A stretch of DNA of 64,000 nucleotides from Rugosimonospora africana (GTDB lineage Bacteria > Actinomycetota > Actinomycetes > Mycobacteriales > Micromonosporaceae), in NCBI RefSeq assembly GCF_016862975.1, contig NZ_BONZ01000086.1:27805-91804 (forward strand). Reading direction: 5' to 3'. Shown in pieces: positions 43,566 to 52,680 of the stretch. The notes beneath the pieces are model-generated. The model worked only from the letters and a program-made list of their open reading frames with translations. It did no database searches and was not told the DNA's origin. The translations under genes and the position numbers were made by a program. Every line of letters begins with the position of its first letter. The first letter of the stretch is position 1.

Positions 43566-44255
43566 TTAGGCGGCGGGTTGGGTTTGGCCGTACACGTTCT
43601 GGTAGCGCGCGTAGAGCGCGTCGATGTGCTGCCCTTCGATCGGTACCGGCGCGCCCAACTGCCGCGCGATGTGCACGGTGCGGGCGACGTCCTCACACAT
43701 GACGGCCGCCTTGACCGCGTCCCGTGCGGTGCGGCCGATGGTGAACACCCCGTGGTTGCGCATCAGCACCGCGGGGGAGCGGTGCCCGGCCAGGGTGTCC
43801 ACGATGCCCCGGCCGATGGAGTCGTCGCCGATCAGCGCGAACGGGCCGATCGGTATCTCGCCGCCGAACTCGTCGGCCATCGCGGTCAACACACAGGGCA
43901 CCGGCTCGGCGCGGGCCGCCCACGCGGTCGCGTACGTCGAGTGCGTGTGCACCACGCCGCCGACGTGCGGCAGGTGCCGGTACACGTAGGCGTGCGCCGC
44001 GGTGTCCGACGAGGGCTTGAAGTCGCCGTCGACCAGCTTCCCGTCCAGGTCGGTGACGACCATGCTGGCCGCGGACAGCTCGTCGTAGCCGACCCCGGAC
44101 GGCTTGATGACCAGCAGGTCGGCGTCGGGTACCCGCGCCGAGACGTTGCCGGCTGTCCACGCGACCAGGCCGTTGCGGGGCAGTTCGGCGTGCAGGTCGG
44201 CGACGTACTGGCGGATCCGCGCGACCTGGGTGGTGACGTCCTGGGTGATGGTCAT
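43566..44255 (-). CDS. araD: L-ribulose-5-phosphate 4-epimerase
   Basis: Class II aldolase-like enzyme of 229 residues that makes D-xylulose 5-phosphate from L-ribulose 5-phosphate. Zinc histidines lie in [13 protein letters not shown] and [29 protein letters not shown] and [13 protein letters not shown] are the phosphate and substrate sites. The start ATG overlaps the araB stop (ATGA). The N-terminus is well defined by [15 protein letters not shown]. Confidence 0.96.
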   Translation of the reverse strand: MTITQDVTTQVARIRQYVADLHAELPRNGLVAWTAGNVSARVPDADLLVIKPSGVGYDELSAASMVVTDLDGKLVDGDFKPSSDTAAHAYVYRHLPHVGGVVHTHSTYATAWAARAEPVPCVLTAMADEFGGEIPIGPFALIGDDSIGRGIVDTLAGHRSPAVLMRNHGVFTIGRTARDAVKAAVMCEDVARTVHIARQLGAPVPIEGQHIDALYARYQNVYGQTQPAA

Positions 44256-45919
44256 AGTGGCGCTCCCGTCCGGGCGATGCGGCGCAGCCGGTGCATCACG
44301 TCGTTGGCGCCGCGGCCGAAGTAGTCGTGCAGCGTGGTGTATTCGGCGAACAGCGCGTCGTAGACCGCCGCCGCGGCCTCGTCCGGCTGGTACACCGCCG
44401 GCTTCGCGCGCCCCATCCGGGCGGCGGCCGCCGGCACGTCGACGTAGAGGCCGGCGGCGACCGCGGCGTGGATCGCCGACCCGAGCGCCGGCCCCTGCTC
44501 GGAGTCGATGACCGACAGCGGCATGCGGGTCACGTCGCTGTAGATCTGCATGATCATGGGGTTCTTGACCAGGCCACCGGCGACGATCAGCTCGGTGATC
44601 GGCACGTCCGCCGCGCGGAACGTCTCGATGATGGTACGGGTGCCGAACGCGGTCGCCTCGACCAGCGCCCGGTACACGTCCTCGGGGCGGGTGGCCAGCG
44701 TCTCGCCGACCAGCACGCCGGACAGCTCGTGGTCGACGAGCACCGACCGGTTGCCCGACTGCCAGTCCAGCGCGATCAGGCCGTGCTGCCCGGGGCGCTG
44801 AGCGCTGGCCAGGCCGGTCAGGTACTCGTGCACCGACACCCCGGCCGCCGCCGCGGCATCGGAGTACTCCGCGGGTACGAAGCGCTCGACGAAGTGCCCG
44901 AAGATGTCGCCGACACCGCTCTGCCCGGCCTCGTACCCCCACTTGCCGGCGACGATGCCGCCGTCGACGACGCCGCACATCCCGGGTACCGGCAGCGGCG
45001 CGTCGCCGTTGACGACGTGGCAGGTCGACGTGCCGGTGATGGCGACCAGTTGGCCCGGCCGCAACGCGTTGCACGCCGCCGCGGTCACGTGCGCGTCCAC
45101 GTTGCCGACCGCCACCGCGATGCCCTCCGGCAGCCCGGTCCACGCCGCCGCCCGCGCGCTCAACCGGCCCGCCGCGTCGCCGAGTCGGCCGATCGGCGCC
45201 TCCAGCTTGGCCGTGACGAAGTCGGCGAAGCCCGGGTGTAGCGCGCCGAGGAACTTCGGGCTCGGGTACGCGCCGTCCTGCAGGATGCCCTTGTAGCCCG
45301 CGGAGCAGGCGTTGCGCACGTACTCGCCGGTCAGCTGCCAGATGATCCAGTCCGCCGCCTCGACCCAGCGCTCCACCCGCGCGTACGTGTCAGGGTCCTC
45401 CTCCAGCAACTGCAGCGCCTTGGCGAACTCCCACTCCGAGGAGATCAGCCCGCCGTAGCGGTCGATCCACGGCTCGCCCCGCTCGTGCGCGAGCCGGTTG
45501 ATCCGGTCGGCCTGGCCCTGGGCGGCGTGATGTTTCCACAGCTTGACGTAGGCGTGCGGGGTCCCGGCCAGCCCGTCGACCTCGTTGAGCGGGGTGCCGT
45601 CGCTGAGCGTGGGAACCATCGTGCACGCGGTGAAGTCGGTGCCGACGCCGACCACGTCGGCCGGGTCGACGCCGGCGGCCGCGATCGCCTCCGGCACCGC
45701 GTGGCGCAGCACGTCGACGTAGTCGGACGGGACCTGCAGCGCCCAGTCCGGGGGCAGTTTCGTGCCGTCGGGCAGCGCCGTGGTCAGTACGCCGTGCCGG
45801 TACTCGTGCACGGCGTGCCCGAGTTCGGTGCCGTCGCTGGCGCGTACCACGACGGCGCGCCCGGACAGGGTGCCGAAGTCGATACCGACCACGACAGGGA
45901 CAGCCTCAGCCACCGTCAT
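44252..45919 (-). CDS. araB: L-ribulokinase
   Basis: FGGY-family kinase of 555 residues that phosphorylates L-ribulose. VVVGIDFGTLSGRAVVV is the N-terminal phosphate loop, GTDFTACTMVP and the AraB-specific KLWKHHAAQGQADRIN follow, and VAGGLVKNPMIMQIYSDV near the end is the FGGY ATP/adenosine segment. It is the first gene of the operon. The promoter region just upstream has a LacI-type operator, consistent with control by the regulator gene further upstream. Confidence 0.97.
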   Translation of the reverse strand: MTVAEAVPVVVGIDFGTLSGRAVVVRASDGTELGHAVHEYRHGVLTTALPDGTKLPPDWALQVPSDYVDVLRHAVPEAIAAAGVDPADVVGVGTDFTACTMVPTLSDGTPLNEVDGLAGTPHAYVKLWKHHAAQGQADRINRLAHERGEPWIDRYGGLISSEWEFAKALQLLEEDPDTYARVERWVEAADWIIWQLTGEYVRNACSAGYKGILQDGAYPSPKFLGALHPGFADFVTAKLEAPIGRLGDAAGRLSARAAAWTGLPEGIAVAVGNVDAHVTAAACNALRPGQLVAITGTSTCHVVNGDAPLPVPGMCGVVDGGIVAGKWGYEAGQSGVGDIFGHFVERFVPAEYSDAAAAAGVSVHEYLTGLASAQRPGQHGLIALDWQSGNRSVLVDHELSGVLVGETLATRPEDVYRALVEATAFGTRTIIETFRAADVPITELIVAGGLVKNPMIMQIYSDVTRMPLSVIDSEQGPALGSAIHAAVAAGLYVDVPAAAARMGRAKPAVYQPDEAAAAVYDALFAEYTTLHDYFGRGANDVMHRLRRIARTGAPL

Positions 45920-46002
45920 CTCCTCGTAGGTCTCCGCGACGACCGGCCCGGCTCGCCGGGGCCCGGGCGTAGTCTCACGACACGCTCCCGCACGCCGTCG
46001 AT

Positions 46003-46016
46003 TGTTATCGCTAACA
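46003..46016. promoter_or_regulatory. LacI-type operator before araB
   Basis: tgttatcgctaaca: 5-base arms TGTTA and TAACA around a CG centre, the pattern recognised by LacI/GalR-family regulators. Confidence 0.7.
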
Positions 46017-46194
46017 TGGATGGAGTCAATGGGTGCACAGATCTTGCCTGATGGTGCGGGGGTTACCGTGCGGAATCGACTCTCGGCATCGAAACCCGTT
46101 GTTACATGGGCTTTTCTGGTACGGGTACGAGTCGGGTCACCGTACGACAGCGGACCTCGTCGCCGTGGTCCGCCGAGAGCGGCGCTGAGCCAGA

Positions 46195-46211
46195 TTTAGT
46201 TTTGTAGGACG
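46195..46211. promoter_or_regulatory. Second, imperfect LacI-type site
   Basis: ttgtaggacgctaacaa has an intact right half (GCTAACAA) and a changed left half. Position is approximate by one or two bases. It is about 280 bases upstream of araB and 55 bases after the regulator stop. Confidence 0.45.
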
Positions 46212-46264
46212 CTAACAACCGCCTCCGTCGATGATTTGAGTCTCCCTGGACACCGAAGCCGACG

Positions 46265-47278
46265 CTAGCCCGGCGGCGGTCCGACACTGCGGCGGACCAC
46301 CAGCCGGGGCGGGATGATCCGGCGCTGCCCGCGCTGCTTCTCCGAGTAGATCTGCGCCAGCAGCAGGTCGAGGCTCGCCGCCGCGGCGGCGTCGAAGTCG
46401 GGGCGCACGGTGGTCAGCGGCGGTATGTAGAAGGCCGACTCCGGCACGTCGTCGAACCCGACCACGCTGACATCCTCGGGCACCCGCCGGCCGCGTTCGT
46501 GCAGCGCGAGCATGATGCCCAGCGCCAGGTGGTCGTTGGCGGCGAAGACCGCGGTCACGTCGGTCATCCGGGCGAGCACCTGCCCGGCGCGGTAGCCCGA
46601 CGCGGCAGACCAGTCCGCCGGCATCAGTGGCGGAGCCTCCACACCAGCCTCGGCCAGCGCCCGCCGCCAGCCGGCGATCCGGTCGCGGCTGTCGAACCAG
46701 TCCTCCGGCCCGGACACGTGCCATACCGTGCGGTGCCCGGCCTCCAGCAGGTGACGGGTGGCCGCGTGGCTGCCGGCCTCCTGGTCGACCGTGACCAGTT
46801 CGGTGGTCCGCCGCCGGTCCCCGTCGATGGTCACCAGCGGGACGTCGTCGGGCACGTTGTCCAGGGCCGCGTTGGCGGACTCGACCGGGGCGATGACCAC
46901 CAGCCCGGCCACTCGCTGGTCGAGGTGCCGGCCGATGGCCTCGGTGATGGGCTTCTTGTCCAGGTCGCGCACGCTCTCGACGCTGACCGTGTACCCGTGC
47001 GCCACCGCCGCCTGTTGCAGCGCGGTGAGCGTGGCGGCCGGACCGTACAGCGTGGAACTCTGCGTCACCACGCCGATGACCTGCGACCGGCCGGTGGCCA
47101 GCGCCCGGGCGGCCCGGTTGGGCCGGTAGCCCAGTTCGGTGATGGCCGCGTGCACCCGCAGCCGGGTCTGCGTGGTGACGTTCGGGTGGCCGTTGAGCAC
47201 CCGGGACACCGTCTGGTGGGACACGCCGGCAAGCCTCGCCACGTCGGTCATCGCCGGCTCGCGGGGGCTTCTGGGCAT
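46265..47278 (-). CDS. LacI-family regulator of the arabinose operon
   Basis: LacI/GalR regulator of 337 residues. The helix-turn-helix MTDVARLAGVSHQTVSRVLN is at the start, followed by the hinge YRPNRAARALATGRSQVIGV. The sugar-binding domain has VFAANDHLALGIMLAL and VSVVGFDDVPESAFYIPPLT, both typical. It is upstream of araBDA on the same strand, so arabinose or a derivative is the likely inducer. The ATG at 47278 follows GCGAGGA. Classic AraR of Bacillus is a different (GntR-LacI) fusion, so I leave the symbol empty. Confidence 0.93.
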   Translation of the reverse strand: MPRSPREPAMTDVARLAGVSHQTVSRVLNGHPNVTTQTRLRVHAAITELGYRPNRAARALATGRSQVIGVVTQSSTLYGPAATLTALQQAAVAHGYTVSVESVRDLDKKPITEAIGRHLDQRVAGLVVIAPVESANAALDNVPDDVPLVTIDGDRRRTTELVTVDQEAGSHAATRHLLEAGHRTVWHVSGPEDWFDSRDRIAGWRRALAEAGVEAPPLMPADWSAASGYRAGQVLARMTDVTAVFAANDHLALGIMLALHERGRRVPEDVSVVGFDDVPESAFYIPPLTTVRPDFDAAAAASLDLLLAQIYSEKQRGQRRIIPPRLVVRRSVGPPPG

Positions 47279-47886
47279 CGGTCCTCGCTCGGTGCGGGCT
47301 GCTGGGCCGGATGGCGACACCCGGGTCGCACGCTGGCTGCCCGGATCGTTCAGTGTAGCCGTCCGCGAGATCATCCGGTGTGCCGCGGGATCGGCCTCGC
47401 CCGGCCCGGGGCGGCCGCTGTCCGTGCTCCGTCCACCGCCCGCGGGATCGCGTCGCGGACCGAGTCGGTGATCGCCATACCGGCGGAGAAAAGGGACGCA
47501 CGCCGTAGCAGTCCGGCGAGGAATTCGCCGGTGTTGTTCAGGAACAGAACAGCGAGTGGTACTCGGAGGTCTTTTTCCAGGTCCGTTTCCAGGTCCGTTT
47601 CCAGACCCGTGTCGCGATTTCCTTCGCCGAATGAACCCCTCCTTTCTGCGCCACGACGTGGCCGGCCGAAAACGAAGGACCGAGACCGGTGAAGCCACGC
47701 CCCGTCCACCGGTGCCCGGCTGTTCTAGCAGGTCAGTGCCGGTTTCTTTCGCTAGGTGGCCAGAATTCAGGGAACGCAGGCGAACCCGGGGTCTTTGGCG
47801 GAGCACGATTCTCGGGGTTGTCGCCGCGAGCGATGCTCCCGTATATTCTCCGCTCGCCGAAGAATCAATGGGTGAGGGGCGCAGCA
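47279..47886. other. Mostly noncoding 608-base gap
   Basis: Divergent promoter region between the LacI-family gene and the SHOCT gene. It is less G+C-rich than average near 47740-47880. A minus-strand frame of 112 codons at 47371-47709 has moderate codon bias in its middle but no recognisable domain, and part of it is a 12-bp repeat, so I do not call it a gene. I see no other structure. Confidence 0.5.
47569..47604. repeat. 12-bp tandem repeat, three copies
   Basis: Units gtctttttccag (variant), gtccgtttccag and gtccgtttccag in direct succession. Located in the gap upstream of the SHOCT gene. Confidence 0.85.
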
Positions 47887-48474
47887 GTGGGTATTTTCGG
47901 TAAGAAGGACGATTCCGGTAAGGGTGGCGTCGAGGCGCTGGAGACCTACAAGGTGATCTACAAGGGCGGTCTCGCTGCCCTACCCAAAGCGAAGTCCGGA
48001 GAGATCCGCTTCCTGCTGACGCGGGAGGCGTTCGAACTCCAACCGACGATCGGTAGCAAGTCGTACTGGCAACCGCTCACCATTCCGTATGCCGATGTCG
48101 CGGACGTGAAGATCGTCGCTCGACAGATGAGCACACTCGAGGCCGTGCTTGGCGGCCCTGACGCTCGGCGGCTCAACGACTCGAACAACATCCATATCGA
48201 GTACCTCGACGAGAGCAACCCGACGACTCTGCGTCTGGAGATGCTCACCGGGATCACCGTCCCGAACCAGGCCGCGAAGTGCAGGGAGTTCGAGGACCGG
48301 TTGCGTACCCTGCGGATCCGCGACCAGTTCCGGGCGGCTCCGGCGGGGCCACCGGCGGCCGGTGGGGCCGACGTGCCGAGCCAGATCGCCGGCCTGGCGC
48401 AGCTGCGCGACCAGGGCATCATCAGTGACGCCGAGTTCGAGACCAAAAAGGCTGACCTGCTCAGCCGCATGTAG
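47887..48474 (+). CDS. SHOCT-domain protein of unknown function
   Basis: Protein of 195 residues from a GTG behind GTGAGGGGCG. The body (GEIRFLLTREAFELQPTIGS, LTIPYADVADVKIVA) looks like a PH-type beta barrel. The end IAGLAQLRDQGIISDAEFET KKADLLSRM is a SHOCT motif, a short oligomerisation or tethering helix pair at the C-terminus of many bacterial proteins. It is soluble and has no enzyme motif. Confidence 0.82.
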   Translation: MGIFGKKDDSGKGGVEALETYKVIYKGGLAALPKAKSGEIRFLLTREAFELQPTIGSKSYWQPLTIPYADVADVKIVARQMSTLEAVLGGPDARRLNDSNNIHIEYLDESNPTTLRLEMLTGITVPNQAAKCREFEDRLRTLRIRDQFRAAPAGPPAAGGADVPSQIAGLAQLRDQGIISDAEFETKKADLLSRM

Positions 48475-48503
48475 GTCCCGGTTCCCGATCCGAATTGCGG
48501 CGG

Positions 48504-48540
48504 GCGTGTCGGTGGCGGGCGTGTCGGTGGCGGGCGCTGA
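48504..48540. repeat. 15-bp direct repeat, about 2.5 copies
   Basis: The unit gtcggtggcgggcgt recurs between the convergent SHOCT and methyltransferase genes. Confidence 0.75.
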
Positions 48541-48594
48541 GGCGCTCGCCTGGCCTGCGGATCTTCGAGGTCGCCGGTGTCGTCGCCCGCGAGA

Positions 48595-49389
48595 CTATCC
48601 GGAGTGCCGCAGGACCACCATCAGGACCGTGGGCGGATTGTCCACGGTGCCCGCCAGGGCGACCTCCCGCATCAGGTTGTCGGTGGCCGCGTCGCCCAGT
48701 TCGGGGCGCAACCGCTGCTCGTGCTCTGTCCACAGTGCATAGAGCCGCCGCCAGTACTCGTCGTAGTCCGGGTACACCAGCGACTGCTCGACGTCCAGGC
48801 CGGCCGATGCCGCCATCGTGGGCCAGTCGTCGGCACCGGCCGGGCGCTGCCGTACCGTGACGACCGCCCGGCCGGCGGGTGCCAGGATCCGGCGTACCTC
48901 GCGCAGCGCGGCGACCCGGTCCTTGGCGAACTGCAGGGCATCCATGCTCAGCACGCCGTCGGCGTACCCGTCGGGCAGCCCGGTACCGTCGAACGTCCCC
49001 AGCCGGAATTCGGCCCGCCCGGGGGCCACGAACCGCGCGGCCCGGATGGCGGCCAGGTCGACCGCGACCGGGCTGAAGTCGATCCCGACGAGGCGGGCGG
49101 ACAGTGCACGCGTCAGCCAGAGGCCGGGACCGCCGCGACCGCAGCCGAGGTCGACGAGCCGCCCGTCCGGGCGCAGCCGTAGTGCGGCGACGGCGTTGCC
49201 GAGCAGCCACCAACTGCACGCGCTGAACGGTTCGACCTCGGCCGGGTACTGGTCGCCCATGGCCTGCGCCCACAGCTCGCGCATGAGCGGGCTCGCGTGC
49301 AGGCCGGCGTGCGCGTTGTCGTAGTCGGCGGCCGTGACGCCCACCTTCTGCGTCTTGGCCTCGGCCTGCGTTGGCCCCATGTCTGTCAT
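48595..49389 (-). CDS. SAM-dependent methyltransferase
   Basis: Class I methyltransferase of 264 residues. Motif I is LVDLGCGRGGPGLWL, the acidic end of the second strand is in LVGIDFSPVAVDLA, and VLSMDALQFAKDR with AALREVRRILAPAGRAVVTV supplies motifs around the active site. DALQF and the following tyrosine-rich helix resemble methyltransferases acting on small molecules or sterol-like compounds. The acceptor is unknown. It runs alone. Confidence 0.88.
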   Translation of the reverse strand: MTDMGPTQAEAKTQKVGVTAADYDNAHAGLHASPLMRELWAQAMGDQYPAEVEPFSACSWWLLGNAVAALRLRPDGRLVDLGCGRGGPGLWLTRALSARLVGIDFSPVAVDLAAIRAARFVAPGRAEFRLGTFDGTGLPDGYADGVLSMDALQFAKDRVAALREVRRILAPAGRAVVTVRQRPAGADDWPTMAASAGLDVEQSLVYPDYDEYWRRLYALWTEHEQRLRPELGDAATDNLMREVALAGTVDNPPTVLMVVLRHSG

Positions 49390-49409
49390 CGACGTGCGAC
49401 CGATGACCG

Positions 49410-49790
49410 TCAGAGTGGGTCCAGCCGGCGCTTGAGAAGGCAGAACTCATTACCTTCGGGGTCGGTCAGGACATGCCACGGCTCCTGCCCCGTCTGGCCG
49501 ATCTCGGCCGGGCGCGCGCCGAGCTTCAGCAGGCGTTCGAGCTCGGCGTCCTGATCGCGGTCGGTGGCGTTGACGTCGATGTGCAGCCGGGACTTCCCCG
49601 TCTCCGGCTCGTCCCGGCGACTGAGGATGATCGTCGGCTGCGGACCGCCGAACCCCTCGCGCGGCCCGATCTCCAACGAGCCGTCATCCTCGCGATCGAG
49701 CACGACGAAGTCCAGGACCTTGCACCAGAATCGCGCCAGCACCTCGGGGTCGCGGCAACCGAGTACGAGCTCACTGATACGACATGCCAT
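49410..49790 (-). CDS. VOC-family (glyoxalase-like) protein
   Basis: Protein of 126 residues with two beta-alpha-beta-beta-beta units: ISELVLGCRDPEVLARFWCK first, and LHIDVNATDRDQDAELERLL plus WHVLTDPEGNEFCLL second. This is the glyoxalase-like domain form (Glyoxalase_6) frequent in actinobacteria. Metal ligands are only partly kept. It may be a small-molecule binding or resistance protein; function unknown. Confidence 0.87.
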   Translation of the reverse strand: MACRISELVLGCRDPEVLARFWCKVLDFVVLDREDDGSLEIGPREGFGGPQPTIILSRRDEPETGKSRLHIDVNATDRDQDAELERLLKLGARPAEIGQTGQEPWHVLTDPEGNEFCLLKRRLDPL

Positions 49791-49920
49791 GAACGGGACC
49801 TGCTCTCAGCCGAGGAACCGCCGGGGAGGCCACAGGCGAACCTGACGGGCTCCCAGCGGTGAAAACAATCCCGAGATCGTACCGGACGAGGCGATGTGCG
49901 GGCGAAATGGCTTCGGAGCC

Positions 49921-50328
49921 CTATTCTGGCTCAGTGGTGCCGTCTGAGGACTGCTCCGCAGGGGCCGGGGTGAGGATTTCCATGAGGTGCCCGTTCGGGT
50001 CGCGGAAATATGTGCCGCGGTTGCCTTTCTTGCCGGTGTAGGTCTGGCTCACTTCGCGGCAGGCGGGGTCAGCGTAGTAGGCGATGCCGGCCTGCTGGAT
50101 GCGGGCGAAGTCGGCCTCGAATTCCTCGTCGCTGACCAGGAACGCGTAATGGTGCTCGTCGACCTTGTCGTAGGCGTCGAAGTCGAGGGTGACTCCGTTC
50201 GCCAGTGTGACGGGCGTGAAATGCGCGGTGGGTGGACCGACCTCAAGCCCGAGAATGTCGGCGAGAAACTGTGCGGAAGCCTTCGGGTCGTGCGCGGGGA
50301 CGATGGTGTGGTTCAGTTCGGTAGCCAT
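49921..50328 (-). CDS. VOC-family (glyoxalase/bleomycin-resistance) protein
   Basis: Protein of 135 residues from ATG 50328. LNHTIVPAHDPKASAQFLAD starts the fold, HHYAFLVSDEEFEADFARIQ and TYFRDPNGHLMEIL complete it, with the His and Glu positions that can bind a metal. It differs enough from the neighbouring VOC protein not to be a recent copy. It lies just downstream of an MFS efflux gene on the same strand (55 bases), which would fit a role in resistance, but that is inference. Confidence 0.87.
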   Translation of the reverse strand: MATELNHTIVPAHDPKASAQFLADILGLEVGPPTAHFTPVTLANGVTLDFDAYDKVDEHHYAFLVSDEEFEADFARIQQAGIAYYADPACREVSQTYTGKKGNRGTYFRDPNGHLMEILTPAPAEQSSDGTTEPE

Positions 50329-50383
50329 TGCCTGGCTCCTTTCGATACAGGGCGTCATGGGATCGGGTGATGGCATCCGCACG

Positions 50384-51889
50384 TCAGCTCTCTCTCCCGG
50401 CTGTCTGCGTCTGGGTCGCCCGCTCCCGCCCGGTGGATCGTGGCCGTGGCGCGGGGACGAGGAGGTAGACGAGCACGGCCATGGCTGCGAGGAGGCCGGT
50501 GGCCCAGGCGGTCGCGGTCGCGTACCCGTGGACGAAAGCCGCTCGCCGCAGGGTCGGGGTGGCGGGGTGGCTGGCGAGGTAGGTGGCGGTGGCGGTGACT
50601 GCGATGGTGTTCAGGATGGCTGTACCGATGGAGCTGCCGACCTGGGTGGCGGCGTTTATGACGGCGGAGGCTACGCCCGCGTCTTGTTGGGTGACGCCGT
50701 TGATCGCGAGCTGGAACGCCGGCGGGAACAGTGCTCCCATGCCGATCCCGACCAGGATCTGGGCGGGCAGGATGGTCGCGAGATACCCGCTGTGCGGCGT
50801 CAGCCGGGTCATGAGTGCCAGCCCGCCGGCGGCGACCAGCAGCCCACCGGCGAGCAGGATCCGCGCCGGGAGACGCGGCAGCAGCCGGTTGCCCAGCTGG
50901 TAGCCGCTCAGCGCGTTCGCCAGCGTCATCGGCAGCACGGCCAGTCCGGCGCGGACCGGCGAGTAGTGCAGCACCACCTGCAGGTGGTACGTCAGCATGA
51001 GGAACATGCCGAATGCCCCGACGACCGCGGTTGCAGGGGCGAGGTAGGCGCCGGCGCGCGTGCGGTCGGCGAGGATGCGCAGCGGAAGCAGAGGGTTGGG
51101 GATTCGCGCCTGCCGCAGGGCGAACACGGCCATGATGGCGGCCCCGCCGATCAGCGCGCCGAGCACGAGCGGCTGCGCCCAGCCACCCGCGGCTGCCTGG
51201 CTGCACCCGAACACCAGGGCCGCGAGCCCGCCGGTGGCCAGCACGGCCGAGGTGGCGTCGAGGCCGACGGAGCCGAATCGCGGCGGATCGGGCAGGACGA
51301 ATCGGCCGACGGTCAGCACCACGCCAGCGATCCCCACGTTCACGAACAGGCACCAGCGCCAGTCGAGGTAGTCGGTGAGGACGCCGCCGAGCAGCAACCC
51401 GGTCGCGGCTCCACTGCTGGCCACCACCCCGTAGATGGCGAACGCCCGGCTCCGCTCCCGTTGTTCGGTGAAGGTGAGGGCGAGCAGCGACAACGCGGTC
51501 GGCGCGATCAGCGCGGCGAACGCCCCCTGCACGGCGCGTCCGGCAGCAAGGACCGGCAGCGTGGGCGCCAGCCCGGCGGACAGCGAGGCGAGCCCGAACC
51601 CGCCGAGTCCGATCTGGAAGGACCGGCGCCGGCCGATGGCGTCTGCCATCCGCCCGCCGAACAGGAGCAGGCCGGCGAAGCACACGGTGTAGGCGGTCAC
51701 TACCCATTGCCGCTGCGCGTCGCCGAACCCCAGCGCGCGCTGGGCGGAGGGCAGCGCGATGTTCACGATCGTGGCGTCCAGCGCGGTCATGAGTTGGGCG
51801 GTGGCGATCACGCCGAGCGCGAGCCACCGGCGCTGCGGCTCACGCGGCCCGCGCGGCCGGGTCTCCGCGCTCGCCTGTACGTCAGTCAT
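50384..51889 (-). CDS. MFS drug exporter, DHA2 (EmrB/QacA) family
   Basis: Transporter of 501 residues with about fourteen membrane segments. LMTALDATIVNIALPS is the DHA2 motif in helix 1, and GGRMADAIGRRRSFQIGL is the MFS loop 2-3 motif A. It should export lipophilic cations or other drugs in exchange for protons. ATG 51889 has GGAGG seven bases upstream. It is divergent from a TetR-family gene, and two copies of a 17-base near-palindrome lie between them, so the pair is a typical drug-sensing unit. Confidence 0.93.
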   Translation of the reverse strand: MTDVQASAETRPRGPREPQRRWLALGVIATAQLMTALDATIVNIALPSAQRALGFGDAQRQWVVTAYTVCFAGLLLFGGRMADAIGRRRSFQIGLGGFGLASLSAGLAPTLPVLAAGRAVQGAFAALIAPTALSLLALTFTEQRERSRAFAIYGVVASSGAATGLLLGGVLTDYLDWRWCLFVNVGIAGVVLTVGRFVLPDPPRFGSVGLDATSAVLATGGLAALVFGCSQAAAGGWAQPLVLGALIGGAAIMAVFALRQARIPNPLLPLRILADRTRAGAYLAPATAVVGAFGMFLMLTYHLQVVLHYSPVRAGLAVLPMTLANALSGYQLGNRLLPRLPARILLAGGLLVAAGGLALMTRLTPHSGYLATILPAQILVGIGMGALFPPAFQLAINGVTQQDAGVASAVINAATQVGSSIGTAILNTIAVTATATYLASHPATPTLRRAAFVHGYATATAWATGLLAAMAVLVYLLVPAPRPRSTGRERATQTQTAGRES

Positions 51890-51907
51890 CGCATTCGCCT
51901 CCATAAC

Positions 51908-51924
51908 CGAAGGGGTGCCCTCCG
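51908..51924. promoter_or_regulatory. TetR operator copy 1
   Basis: cgaaggggtgccctccg: inverted-repeat halves cgaaggg and ccctccg with a 3-base centre, 19 bases from the MFS start. Confidence 0.7.
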
Positions 51925-51935
51925 CTACGGTAAAA

Positions 51936-51952
51936 CGAAGGGATCCCCTCCG
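51936..51952. promoter_or_regulatory. TetR operator copy 2
   Basis: cgaagggatcccctccg, the same halves as copy 1 and 28 bases further on (start to start). Near two and three-quarter helical turns apart. Confidence 0.7.
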
Positions 51953-51994
51953 TCTAGTGGTAGGCTGGGGCGGAATTATGGAGGGAGCGTTCGG

Positions 51995-52651
51995 ATGCGA
52001 GCCGATGCGCGCCGCAATCACGCGCGGCTTCTGGAAGCGGCGCGGGACGTGTTCGTCGAGCAGGGCCCGGGCGCGTCGCTGGAGGAGGTCGCCCGACGCG
52101 CCGAAGTGGGGATCGCCACGCTGTACCGGCGCTTCACCGATCGCCACACGCTCATGCACGCGGTCGCCCTCCATGCGTTGACCGGGACGATCGAGGCCGT
52201 TCGACGGGCTCAGCGGGACCATCCGGATCCGCTCGACGCGCTGGCCGCGTACGTCCACGCCGTCTTGGACCTGCGGACCTCCGTGGTGATCCCGACGCTC
52301 CTGGCCGCGCTCGACCTGGACGAGCCAGAGCTCAAAGCCGCACAGAGCACCTCGGCGCGGCTCGTGGAGGAACTGCTGGCGGAGGCCCACAAGACAGGTG
52401 GACTCCGCGACGATGTGGTCTTCGGCGACATCGGACTGCTGCTCACCCGGTTGTCCCGGCCACTGCCCGGGCCGTTTTCCGACGAGACGCAGAACGCCCT
52501 CGCCCACCGGCACGCCGACATCATCCTTGCCGGCCTCCGCGCCTCGACCGAACCACCCCTCGCCGGACCCGCCCTGAAGCTGGCCGACCTGCAACAACTC
52601 CGGCACACACCCGACGCGGTCTCCACAGGCACCTCAGCGACCAGTTCATAG
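51995..52651 (+). CDS. TetR-family repressor
   Basis: Regulator of 218 residues. The helix-turn-helix lies in ARDVFVEQGPGASLEEVARR followed by GIATLYRRFTDRHTL, the standard TetR pattern. The C-terminal ligand-binding part is diverse. ATG 51995 follows GAGGGAG. It probably binds the twin sites upstream and represses itself and the divergent MFS exporter, with a drug as inducer. Confidence 0.92.
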   Translation: MRADARRNHARLLEAARDVFVEQGPGASLEEVARRAEVGIATLYRRFTDRHTLMHAVALHALTGTIEAVRRAQRDHPDPLDALAAYVHAVLDLRTSVVIPTLLAALDLDEPELKAAQSTSARLVEELLAEAHKTGGLRDDVVFGDIGLLLTRLSRPLPGPFSDETQNALAHRHADIILAGLRASTEPPLAGPALKLADLQQLRHTPDAVSTGTSATSS

Positions 52652-52680
52652 CGGTCGAGCCGATCGGGTCGCCCCCTGAT

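Larger units (their letters stand above)
45920..46264 (-). other. Noncoding control region between araR-like gene and araB
   Basis: A 345-base stretch with lower G+C than its surroundings and no credible gene. It holds two LacI-type sites: a good one at 46003-46016, about 85 bases before araB, and an imperfect one near 46195-46211. The araB promoter must lie here. I see nothing else in it. Confidence 0.6.

Noticed and set aside
46002..46199. A 65-codon plus-strand gene in the arabinose control region
   Set aside because: It overlaps an operator, has weak codon bias and no ribosome site.
47371..47709. A 112-codon minus-strand gene
   Set aside because: Moderate codon bias only, no domain, and a third of it is a 12-bp tandem repeat; kept as a remark in the gap entry.
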